NCBI RefSeq assembly: GCF_029870285.1
Contig: NZ_JACSYA010000033.1
Location: 1 to 61,615 of the forward strand
DNA: 61,615 bases
Direction of reading: 5' to 3'
Origin: Delftia sp. PS-11
GTDB lineage: Bacteria > Pseudomonadota > Gammaproteobacteria > Burkholderiales > Burkholderiaceae_C
The position numbers and the translations under genes were made by a program. The notes under the pieces are model-generated. The model had not been told where the DNA came from and searched no databases. It was given only the letters and a program-made list of their open reading frames with translations. Of the stretch, positions 28,800 through 36,596 are shown piece after piece; position 1 is the first letter of the stretch; the number at the start of each line of letters is the position of its first letter.

Positions 28800-29774
28800 A
28801 TGAACCTGCGCCGCCGCTTTCTGACAGCCGTCTGCCTTGTGCCCGCGCTGCTGGCCTTCAATGCCTGGTCGGCAGGACTGCAGTGGCTGGACATTCCCGC
28901 CGAAGGGCCGGCCCCGGCGCTGCGGGGCGCTGTCTGGTACCCCTGTGCGCAGGCAGGTACGGCAGTGCGCCTGGGGCCCTCGCTGACGCTGGAGGTTGCC
29001 AGGGACTGCCCGGTGAATGCAAAAGCCTTGCCGCTGGTCATCGTCTCTCACGGCTCGGGGGGCTCATTTGCGGGCCACCACGATACGGCGCAATACCTGG
29101 CAGACCATGGCTTTGTGGTGGCGGCCATCAGCCATCCGGGCGATCATTTCCAGGACAGGGGGCGCCAGGGCGAGCTGTCCATCTTCGGCACACGCGCCAT
29201 GGACATGCGCCGGCTGCTGGATTTCATGCTCCAGCGCTGGAGCGGGCACGATGCGCTGGATGCGAAGCGCGTCGGCCTGTTCGGCTTCTCGCGCGGCGGC
29301 ACCACGGGACTGATTCTCTCTGGCGCCAGCGCCGACCTGCGCATGGCCCGGCGCCTGTGCCAGCAGTTTCCCGATGCGCCGCTGTGCGACCCAGCGCAGG
29401 CGGTGGATACCGCGCCGGCCATGCCGCCTGCGGATGCACGCATCCGCGCCGCCGTGATCGCCGACCCTTTCCCGCTGTTCAGCCACCAGGCACTGCAGCA
29501 GGTCGCCATTCCCATCCAGCTCTGGGCATCCACGCAGGGTGGCGATGGCGTCGATCCCCAGGACGCCATGCAGATCCGCGAAGGTCTGCCAGCGCAGCTG
29601 GTCGAATTCCACGAGGTACCGGCCGGCCATTTCGCCTTTCTGGCCCCCTGCCAGGGCAATGCGCCGCGCGCTCCCCTGTGCATGGACCCGCCAAGCTTTG
29701 ACCGGACGCAATTTCACCAGCGGCTCAACGCCCAGGTGCTCGCCTTCTTCAGGCGGCACCTGACCAGCCAGTAA
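28800..29774 (+). CDS. Secreted alpha/beta hydrolase (dienelactone-hydrolase-like)
   Basis: 324 residues from ATG 28800 (GAGG 6 nt upstream; an ATG two codons earlier is less well placed). Signal peptide to about Ser25 (FNAWSA). Alpha/beta hydrolase core with the oxyanion region IVSHGSGGS, nucleophile elbow GFSRGG (Ser164), an acid probably in VIADPFP or nearby, and a His in PAGHFAF. Four cysteines in the second half may form disulfides. Substrate unknown; similar to predicted dienelactone hydrolases and PAF-acetylhydrolase-like esterases. It converges on the siderophore receptor gene with only 2 bp between stops. Confidence 0.85.
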   Translation: MNLRRRFLTAVCLVPALLAFNAWSAGLQWLDIPAEGPAPALRGAVWYPCAQAGTAVRLGPSLTLEVARDCPVNAKALPLVIVSHGSGGSFAGHHDTAQYLADHGFVVAAISHPGDHFQDRGRQGELSIFGTRAMDMRRLLDFMLQRWSGHDALDAKRVGLFGFSRGGTTGLILSGASADLRMARRLCQQFPDAPLCDPAQAVDTAPAMPPADARIRAAVIADPFPLFSHQALQQVAIPIQLWASTQGGDGVDPQDAMQIREGLPAQLVEFHEVPAGHFAFLAPCQGNAPRAPLCMDPPSFDRTQFHQRLNAQVLAFFRRHLTSQ

Positions 29775-29776
29775 GC

Positions 29777-31972
29777 TTAGAACTGGTAGTGGGCAGAGAT
29801 GCGGGCAGAACGTCCAGCGCCGTACTCGATGGCGGAGGAGCGCGACGCTTCTCCAGGCCGCGCGCGCACACCGGACACATAGGTCTTGTTGGTGATGTTG
29901 TCGATGTTGAACTGCAGCCGCCACTGCGGATTGACCTGGTAGCCCACCATGGCGTTGTGCACCCAGTAGCTGTCCAGTGAGCCATCGCCCGATGAGGTCA
30001 CATTGCGCTTGCCCACGATGCGCGCGCCGTAGCCCACGGTCCAGCCCTGGGGCAGCACGTAGGTGGTCCAGAGGTTGAAGGAGTGGCGCGGCGTGTTGCC
30101 CAGGGCCTGCCCCACACGCGCAGGCTCAAGCAGCGACTTGACGGTCTTGCTGCTCATGAGGGTGTAGTTGGCAAACACATCCCACTGCGGCGTGACCTTG
30201 CCGGCCATGCCCAGTTCCATGCCGCGCACGCGCTGCTCGCCCGCCAACAGGTAGCTGCCATCGGCCATCTGCTCACGGACATTGGTCTTGTCCACCTGGA
30301 ACAGCGCAGCGGTCAGCGCCAGCTGCTTGTTGTGCAGATCCCACTTGGTGCCCAGTTCCCAGGACCTGTTCTTTTCAGGCGCCAGCGAGGCGGTGGCTGC
30401 GCTCAGGCCCGAGCCCGTGGTCACGAGGAATTCGGCCGAGGGATTGAAGGAGGTTCCATAGGCCAGGTAGATGCGGCCATTGTCGGCCGGCTTGAAGCTC
30501 AGGCCCGTGCGGCCGCTGAACTGGCCCTCGGAGTTGCTCACCTGGGTGCGTACGCCCTTGGCATCCGTGCTGGAGGAGCGGCCGCTGATCCAGTCGTAGC
30601 GCAGACCCAGGTTCAGCTCCCACAGCGGGTTCAGCGCAATGGCGTCCGTGGCATACAGCGCACGGGTGCTGAGGCTGGTCTCGGTCGTGCCGCTGGCCGA
30701 CCAGCGGGTCGTGCCCGTCCAGTAGCCGGGCGGACGGGCCAGCAGGTAGCCGCCTGCCGGGAACTGGCTGTTGATGTTGTATGAATAGGTGTCGCGGTCA
30801 TAGGTCTCGCGCGAAATCTCGAAGCCTGTGACCAGGGTATGCCCAAGGCTGCCGGTATCGAAGCGGTTGGTCAGGTTGGTCTGGTTGATCCACATGCTGG
30901 TGGTGGAGTCGCGGCCATAGGCCTGGGGGCCGGCCGGCTTGTAGAACCCCGGCGGCAGGCCCTGGAGGTTGACGTGGGAGGCCGAGATCAGGGTATCGCG
31001 GTTCAGACGCGAGTAGCGTGTCAGGTTCTGCAGCCTGGCACCGGATGCAAAGTCGTGTTCGACCTTGGCTGTCAGCACATCGGTGCCGATCTTTTCACGG
31101 TCCAGGTTGCGCCAGCCGAAATAGGCATTGCGCGATACGCCATCCAGCCTTTGGCCGCGAAAGGCAGGCACGCCATAGTCGGGCAGATTGTCGTCGCTTT
31201 GGTGCAGGGAGCTGATGGTGACGCGCGTGGGCGAGTTCAGGCCCAGCGTCAGCGAAGGCGCCACGCCCCAGCGGCGCTTTTCGATGAAGTCACGCCCCGG
31301 CATGTCGTTGGCATGGCCCATGAGGTTCAGCCGCAGGGCGGCATTGCCGCCTGCCAGCACACGATTGGCATCCAGCGTCATGCGCCGGTAGCTGGCAGAG
31401 CCCAGCTCCGCAGCCGCTTCGGTGAAGTCATGGGACTTGGGCTGCTTGCTGATCATGTTGATGCTGCCGCCTGCGGTGCCGGCGCCGCCAAAGACCGAGT
31501 TGGGGCCTTTGATGACCTCGACGGACTCCATGTTGAAAAGGTCGGAGCGGTTGTTCTGCCCGCTGTCGCGCAGGCCGTCGATCTGCATGTTGGCGTTGGC
31601 GCTGAAGCCCCGGATATTGATGCTGTCGCCAGAGCCTGCGCCGCCTTCACCGGCATTGAAGGTGATGCCGGACACATTGGACAGCGCCTGCTGCAGGCTT
31701 TGCGCGCTCTGCTCCTGCAGCAGTTGCCCGGGAACCACGGTGATCGTCTGGGGCACGTCCAGCAGGGGCTTGGCGTACTTGGCAGAAGCCGAGGACTCGG
31801 TGCGGGAGGTGGCAGTGCGCTGCCCGGTCACAGAGATCGGCGCCAGCTTGACATCCTGAGCGTCGGTTGCCGTGTTTTGGGCATACACGGGTGCCACCAG
31901 GGCGGCGGCGAATGCGGAATACAGGCAGGAGTGGGGGGAAAAGACAGCGGCGCGCACGCGTGCAATGGTCAT
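29777..31972 (-). CDS. TonB-dependent siderophore receptor
   Basis: 731 residues with a signal sequence ending near PVYAQ. Plug domain (~60-165) with LLDVPQTITVVP, IRGFSANANMQIDGLRDSGQNNRSDLFNMESVEVIKGP, then a beta-barrel ending in the aromatic ARISAHYQF with terminal Phe, as expected for outer-membrane insertion. Family features match TonB-dependent siderophore receptors (FhuA/FpvA type without an N-terminal signalling domain). It imports a ferric siderophore; the ligand cannot be told. A Fur box sits just upstream of the start. No neighbouring siderophore biosynthesis genes are seen. Confidence 0.94.
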   Translation of the reverse strand: MTIARVRAAVFSPHSCLYSAFAAALVAPVYAQNTATDAQDVKLAPISVTGQRTATSRTESSASAKYAKPLLDVPQTITVVPGQLLQEQSAQSLQQALSNVSGITFNAGEGGAGSGDSINIRGFSANANMQIDGLRDSGQNNRSDLFNMESVEVIKGPNSVFGGAGTAGGSINMISKQPKSHDFTEAAAELGSASYRRMTLDANRVLAGGNAALRLNLMGHANDMPGRDFIEKRRWGVAPSLTLGLNSPTRVTISSLHQSDDNLPDYGVPAFRGQRLDGVSRNAYFGWRNLDREKIGTDVLTAKVEHDFASGARLQNLTRYSRLNRDTLISASHVNLQGLPPGFYKPAGPQAYGRDSTTSMWINQTNLTNRFDTGSLGHTLVTGFEISRETYDRDTYSYNINSQFPAGGYLLARPPGYWTGTTRWSASGTTETSLSTRALYATDAIALNPLWELNLGLRYDWISGRSSSTDAKGVRTQVSNSEGQFSGRTGLSFKPADNGRIYLAYGTSFNPSAEFLVTTGSGLSAATASLAPEKNRSWELGTKWDLHNKQLALTAALFQVDKTNVREQMADGSYLLAGEQRVRGMELGMAGKVTPQWDVFANYTLMSSKTVKSLLEPARVGQALGNTPRHSFNLWTTYVLPQGWTVGYGARIVGKRNVTSSGDGSLDSYWVHNAMVGYQVNPQWRLQFNIDNITNKTYVSGVRARPGEASRSSAIEYGAGRSARISAHYQF

Positions 31973-31988
31973 GATGAAGAGGCCCTTT

Positions 31989-32007
31989 GAAAATGAGAAT
32001 CATTGAC
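31989..32007 (-). promoter_or_regulatory. Fur box upstream of the siderophore receptor gene
   Basis: The 19-mer GAAAATGAGAATCATTGAC matches the classical Fur consensus at 15 of 19 positions. It ends 17 bp before the start codon at 31972, so Fur-Fe would block transcription in iron-rich cells. Confidence 0.8.
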
Positions 32008-32106
32008 AAAACAAGCCCCAGCAGCAATCAGACCAGTCTGCTTTTGCGGCCGCTGAGTGCACCCGCAGTCATTGGAGGCATGCCGGCGCACAGCCGGCAG
32101 TTGCCA

Positions 32107-32988
32107 TCAGCCGCCCAGGACGACCTGGGCGCGCGGCGCGTAGCCGTGGTTGAGAGGACCATGCCCGGCGCCGGTGAACACATCGGCGCCCGCCTGGATC
32201 GCACCCAGAATGTAGGTGCGCGCCTGGGAGACGGCATCTTCCAGGGACAGGCCCAGCGCCAGGTGGGCAGCGATGGCGGACGACAGCGTGCAGCCCGTGC
32301 CATGGCCGTTGTGCGTGGCGATGCGGGCGGATTCCAGGCGCAGCCGCTGGCCTGCGCCATGCCCCAGCAGATCGACCACGCGCTCGCCGGGCAGATGTCC
32401 GCCCTTGAGCAGCACGGCTGGCGCCCCCAGGTCCAGCAGTTGCCTGACCGCGCCTTCCAGTGCATCGATGCCCTCGATGCCGTGGCCCAGCAGCAGCGCG
32501 GCCTCGTCCAGGTTGGGCGTAACCACCGTGGCCAGCGGGAACAGCTCGCGCACCAGCACCGAAGCGGTCTCGGGTGCGATGAGCCGGTCGCCGCTGGTGG
32601 CCACCATCACGGGGTCGAGCACCACGTTGCGCAGCCGGTGGCGGCGGATGGCATCGGCCACCACGTGCACCACTTCGGGGGTGGCCAGCATGCCGATTTT
32701 GATGGCGTCCGCACCGATGTCCTCGACCACGGCATCGATCTGGCCGCGCAAAATGTCCACGGGAATGCCATGGATGCCGCTGACGCCCAGCGTGTTCTGC
32801 ACCGTGATGGCGGTGATCGCCGTCATGCCGTAGCAGCCCAGGGCGCTGCAGGTCTTGAGGTCGGCCTGGATGCCGGCGCCGCCCCCGCTGTCGGAGCCGG
32901 CAATGATGAGCACGCGCGCATAGCGCTTGCGTTCGGAGGGAGCCGGTTCGGCGTGGGTGGCGGTCGATGGGTTGTGGTCGGCAGTCAT
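32107..32988 (-). CDS. thiD: Hydroxymethylpyrimidine/phosphomethylpyrimidine kinase ThiD
   Basis: 293 residues. Ribokinase-fold enzyme that phosphorylates HMP and then HMP-P in the pyrimidine branch of thiamine synthesis. Seen are IIAGSDSGGGAGIQADLKT, AVLLKGGH and the anion-hole/catalytic NGHGTGCTLSSAIAA. An N-terminal ~22-residue hydrophilic extension precedes the domain. It is transcribed divergently from the riboswitch-controlled thiazole genes; the TPP riboswitch is on the other strand, so thiD seems not to be under it. Confidence 0.95.
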   Translation of the reverse strand: MTADHNPSTATHAEPAPSERKRYARVLIIAGSDSGGGAGIQADLKTCSALGCYGMTAITAITVQNTLGVSGIHGIPVDILRGQIDAVVEDIGADAIKIGMLATPEVVHVVADAIRRHRLRNVVLDPVMVATSGDRLIAPETASVLVRELFPLATVVTPNLDEAALLLGHGIEGIDALEGAVRQLLDLGAPAVLLKGGHLPGERVVDLLGHGAGQRLRLESARIATHNGHGTGCTLSSAIAAHLALGLSLEDAVSQARTYILGAIQAGADVFTGAGHGPLNHGYAPRAQVVLGG

Positions 32989-33064
32989 GGGCGAAAATTA
33001 TCCCCCATGCGCATGGTCAATACAGGCAGCTGCGGGATGTGCTGTAATGCCTGTTGACGGACGA

Positions 33065-33234
33065 AACAGGGGTGTCCCGCCTGCGCAAAAGGGCCTGGCC
33101 CAGCGATTGGCGCGTGACTGAGAAACACCCTGGGGCCAGGGCCGCAAGGCCTGAGCCGCGCGGCTTGCATCACAGAGCAAGCCAGCGGCAGCGCCCCTGC
33201 ACCCGATCCAGGTCATGCTGGCGTGGGGAGTTTC
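33065..33234 (+). promoter_or_regulatory. TPP riboswitch (THI element)
   Basis: The conserved blocks are all present and in order: CAGGGGTGTCC (33067 on), CTGAGAAACACCC (33118-33130), then ACCCGATCCAGGTCATGCTGGCGTGGGGAG split over 33201-33231. The pyrimidine-sensor and pyrophosphate-sensor helices can be drawn, with a long GC-rich variable arm between ~33131 and 33198. It lies ~95 bp upstream of thiO. No T-run follows, so control is probably at translation initiation. Confidence 0.93.
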
Positions 33235-33329
33235 ATCAACCGGGGTGGCACGCCGCGTTTTGTCCAGCACATGCGTTGTGCAGGCGGCCAGCCGGCGGTC
33301 CGCAGGCATGTGAGAAATTGACATCACAG

Positions 33330-34445
33330 ATGCACATGCCCGTTCTTCAAGCTTCTTCCCGCATCGCCATTCTGGGCGGCGGCCTCATGGGCCGGCTGCT
33401 GGCGCTGTCCCTGGCCCGCCGGGGCCATGCGATCGATGTGTATGACGCCCATGGCCCCGAGGGCGATGGCGCCGCCGCGCGCGTGGCAGCCGCCATGCTG
33501 GCGCCGCTGGCCGAGTCGGCCATCACCGAGCCGGGGGTGGTCCGCATGGGCCAGCATGGCCTGGCGCGCTGGCCCGAGCTGCTGGCACAGCTCGACCAGC
33601 CCGTGTTCTTCCAGCAAAACGGCACCCTCATCCTGTGGCACCGCCAGGATGCCGGCGATGCCCAGCGCTTTTGCGGGCTGCTGGAGAAAAACCGCCGCAT
33701 CAACCCCAGCCTGCCACCGCTGCAGCATCTGGCCGGCGAGGATCTTCAGACCTGCGAGCCCGCACTGCAGCGGCGCTTTGCGCAGGGCGTGTACCTGCCT
33801 GACGAGGGCCAGCTGGACAATCGCCAGCTGCTGGCCGCGCTGCACGCCACACTCGCACGCCTGGGTGTCGGGCTGCACTGGGGGCAGGCGCGCGAATTGG
33901 GCCAGTTCCAGCCCGGCACGGCGGGCCAGCCTGACTGGGTGATCGACTGCCGGGGGCTGGGTGCGCGCGGACAATGGACTGCGCTGCGCGGCGTGCGCGG
34001 CGAAGTGGTGCGCATCCATGCGCCCGAAGTCACGCTGCAGCGGCCCACGCGCCTGATCCACCCGCGCTATCCGATCTACATCGCGCCCAAGGAAGATCAT
34101 CTGTTCGTCATCGGCGCCACGGAGATCGAGTCCGACGACATGTCGCCGGCCAGCGTGCGCTCCACGCTGGAGCTGCTCAGTGCCGCCTACACCGTGCACC
34201 CCGGTTTTGCCGAGGGCCGCATCGTGGAAGTCGCCACCCAGTGCCGCCCCACCCTGCCCGACAATCTGCCTGCCGTGCGCTGGAGCGCGCCGCGCGTGCT
34301 GGAGGTCAATGGCCTGTACCGCCATGGTTTCATGATCGCGCCGGCCATGCTGGATGTGGTGATGCAGTTGCTCGATGGCGCAGAGCCGCAGCTGGCGCGC
34401 CGCTTCGATGTGGCCATAGAGCATGCACAGCTGGCCACTGCCTGA
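33330..34445 (+). CDS. thiO: Glycine oxidase / FAD-dependent amino acid oxidase ThiO
   Basis: 371 residues from ATG 33330 (another ATG two codons on). DAO-family flavoenzyme oxidising glycine to iminoacetate for the thiazole ring of thiamine. N-terminal FAD-binding GGGLMGRLLALSLARRG, later IDCRGLGARG, IYIAPKEDHLFVIGATE and the C-terminal NGLYRHGFMIAPAM. First gene behind the TPP riboswitch; thiS, thiG and thiE follow. Presence of ThiO rather than ThiH means the aerobic route to dehydroglycine. Confidence 0.94.
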   Translation: MHMPVLQASSRIAILGGGLMGRLLALSLARRGHAIDVYDAHGPEGDGAAARVAAAMLAPLAESAITEPGVVRMGQHGLARWPELLAQLDQPVFFQQNGTLILWHRQDAGDAQRFCGLLEKNRRINPSLPPLQHLAGEDLQTCEPALQRRFAQGVYLPDEGQLDNRQLLAALHATLARLGVGLHWGQARELGQFQPGTAGQPDWVIDCRGLGARGQWTALRGVRGEVVRIHAPEVTLQRPTRLIHPRYPIYIAPKEDHLFVIGATEIESDDMSPASVRSTLELLSAAYTVHPGFAEGRIVEVATQCRPTLPDNLPAVRWSAPRVLEVNGLYRHGFMIAPAMLDVVMQLLDGAEPQLARRFDVAIEHAQLATA

Positions 34446-34567
34446 TGCGCCTGCGGACAGAACTTTCACGCACAACAGACCGGACATGCGCGCAGGGCCG
34501 AAGGATCGGGCCCTGCCTAAGATCAGACCGGCTTTGCCGTACCCGCCACCGTTTTCCCATCGCCGCC

Positions 34568-34765
34568 ATGAACATCACCATCAACCAGCAAGCGACCGAA
34601 CTGCGCGACGGCGCCACCGTGGCCGACGCGCTGGCACAGCTTGCGCCGCGCCCGCCCTTCGCCGTGGCCGTCAACACCGTTTTCGTGCCCAAGGCGCGCT
34701 ATGCCGAGCAGGCGCTGAACGAGGGCGACCGCGTCGAGGTGATCTCGCCGGTCACCGGCGGCTGA
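34568..34765 (+). CDS. thiS: Sulfur carrier protein ThiS
   Basis: 65 residues, ubiquitin-like fold, ending in the obligatory Gly-Gly (SPVTGG) that is thiocarboxylated to carry sulfur to ThiG. The motif AVAVNTVFVPK is typical. It lies 122 bp after thiO and 33 bp before thiG. Confidence 0.95.
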   Translation: MNITINQQATELRDGATVADALAQLAPRPPFAVAVNTVFVPKARYAEQALNEGDRVEVISPVTGG

Positions 34766-34798
34766 TGACCTACCGACTTTCCCCCATTGCCTCACGCC

Positions 34799-35611
34799 AT
34801 GACATCTTCTCCCGCCTCCCGTCCCGATGACAGCCTGGTCCTTTATGGCCAGCGCTTCGACAGCCGCCTGCTGCTGGGCACTTCCCGCTATCCCTCCCCG
34901 GCCGTGCTCGAAGCCGCCGTGCAGCGCGCACGCCCGGCCATGGTGACCGCCTCGCTGCGCCGCCAGGGCAGCAATGCCGCCGAGACCGGCGCCAGCTTCT
35001 GGGAGCTGCTCAAGAAGCTGAACGTGCCTGTGCTGCCCAACACGGCCGGCTGCATGACCGTGCAGGAGGCCGTGACCACGGCCCAGATGGCGCGCGAGGT
35101 GTTCGAGACGCCCTGGATCAAGCTGGAGCTGATCGGCGACGACTACACGCTGCAGCCGGACACGCTCAACCTGGTCGAGGCAGCCTCCATTCTCATCAAG
35201 GATGGCTTTCAGGTGCTGCCCTACTCCACCGAGGATCTGGTGCTGTGCCAGCGTCTGGTCGATGCAGGCTGCCAGGCCGTGATGCCCTGGGCCGCGCCCA
35301 TCGGTACCGGCCGGGGCCCTGTCAACCCCTATGCCATGCAGACCCTGCGCGAGCGCCTGAAGGTGCCACTGATCGTGGATGCGGGCCTGGGCCGACCCTC
35401 CCATGCCTGCCAGGTCATGGAGTGGGGCTATGACGCCGTGCTGCTGAATACGGCGGTGGCCCTGTCCGAAGACCCGGTCGCCATGGCCGGCGCCTTTGCC
35501 GATGCCGTGGCCGCCGGCCACGCGGCCTACCATGCCGGCGCCATGGCCGAGCAGGCCAGCGCCCAGCCGAGCACCCCTGTGCTGGGCACGCCGTTCTGGC
35601 ACAACGGCTGA
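34799..35611 (+). CDS. thiG: Thiazole synthase ThiG
   Basis: 270 residues from ATG 34799. It condenses DXP, dehydroglycine and ThiS-thiocarboxylate into the thiazole phosphate. TIM-barrel motifs: [34 protein letters not shown] with the Schiff-base Lys, [12 protein letters not shown] and [14 protein letters not shown]-terminal ~20-residue tail ([19 protein letters not shown]) goes slightly past the core domain. Operon position between thiS and thiE (12-bp gap). Confidence 0.96.
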   Translation: MTSSPASRPDDSLVLYGQRFDSRLLLGTSRYPSPAVLEAAVQRARPAMVTASLRRQGSNAAETGASFWELLKKLNVPVLPNTAGCMTVQEAVTTAQMAREVFETPWIKLELIGDDYTLQPDTLNLVEAASILIKDGFQVLPYSTEDLVLCQRLVDAGCQAVMPWAAPIGTGRGPVNPYAMQTLRERLKVPLIVDAGLGRPSHACQVMEWGYDAVLLNTAVALSEDPVAMAGAFADAVAAGHAAYHAGAMAEQASAQPSTPVLGTPFWHNG

Positions 35612-35623
35612 GGAGCACGAACC

Positions 35624-36550
35624 ATGAGCCACGATTCCATCAAGCCCCTGGCCGACGCGATTGTCCGGCTGCATGGCGCGACTTTCGCCCCCGAAGGAGG
35701 CGCCATGCCGGCCCAGCCCGTGCCGCCAGCACAGCGCCAGGAGCCTGCCTATCTGGCCGCCCTGCACGCCTGCAGCACCCTGGGTTTCATCGCCATCGAT
35801 GCCGAGACCCTGGCCCAGGCCTGGCAGGCCCAGAGTGAGCGCCTGGGCCGTTTCGATCCTGCACGCTGGCCTGACGACCCGCGCGATTTCGGACTGGCCG
35901 GCGCCGACCCGGCACTGGCATTTCCCGAGTGCCCGCGCGCACTGGGGCTGTATGGCGTGCTGCCCGATGCCCAGTGGGTGGGCCGCATGGCGCGGGCCGG
36001 CGTGCCGACGGTGCAGCTGCGCTTCAAGTCCGAGGACCGCGAGGCGATTGCACGCGAGGTACGCGCAGCCGTCGCTGCCGTCGAAGGCACGGGCGCGCTG
36101 CTGTTCATCAACGACCACTGGCGCGAGGCCATCGCAGCTGGCGCCTATGGCGTGCATGTGGGACAGGAGGATCTGGATGCGCTGGCTGGCGATGATCTGC
36201 AGGCCATCCACGCAGCAGGCCTGCGCCTGGGGGTGAGCACCCACGGCTATGCCGAGATGGTGCGCGCCCATGCCGTGCAGCCCAGCTATATCGCGCTGGG
36301 TGCCGTGTTTCCGACCACGCTCAAGAAGATGGCGACCGCGCCGCAGGGCCTGGCGCGGCTGGACGCCTATGTGCGGCTCATGGGCCAGTATCCGCTGGTG
36401 GCCATCGGCGGGATCTCGGCCGATCTGTTTGCGGCCGTGCGCGCCACGGGCGTGGGCTCGGTGGCTGTGGTGCGGGCTCTGGTCAACGCCGAGGACCCGC
36501 AAGCTGCCGCGCACGCGCTGATGCAGCGCATGCGCGATCCCGTGCTGTAG
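35624..36550 (+). CDS. thiE: Thiamine-phosphate synthase ThiE with N-terminal extension
   Basis: 308 residues, about 100 longer than a standard ThiE (~210). AGGAG 8 nt before the ATG supports this start. Residues ~108-305 are the ThiE barrel: VPTVQLRFKS, LFINDHWREAIAAGAYGVHVGQEDL, LGVSTHGYAEM, YIALGAVFPTTLKK and VAIGGIS. It joins HMP-PP to thiazole phosphate. The first ~105 residues (with HACSTLGFIAIDAETLAQAW and FGLAGADPALAFPECP) match no domain I recognise, but their frame and composition are those of real coding sequence. Confidence 0.92.
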   Translation: MSHDSIKPLADAIVRLHGATFAPEGGAMPAQPVPPAQRQEPAYLAALHACSTLGFIAIDAETLAQAWQAQSERLGRFDPARWPDDPRDFGLAGADPALAFPECPRALGLYGVLPDAQWVGRMARAGVPTVQLRFKSEDREAIAREVRAAVAAVEGTGALLFINDHWREAIAAGAYGVHVGQEDLDALAGDDLQAIHAAGLRLGVSTHGYAEMVRAHAVQPSYIALGAVFPTTLKKMATAPQGLARLDAYVRLMGQYPLVAIGGISADLFAAVRATGVGSVAVVRALVNAEDPQAAAHALMQRMRDPVL

Positions 36551-36566
36551 AGTGCCAGCAATGGCG

Positions 36567-36590
36567 ACCGCCTGCGCCACGGCGGGCGGT
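36567..36590. terminator. Hairpin between convergent thiE and fimV-like genes
   Basis: ACCGCC pairs with GGCGGT across a 12-nt loop in the 46-bp gap between the two stops. There is no T-run; it may stop transcription from both sides weakly. Confidence 0.35.
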
Positions 36591-36596
36591 GCGCTG

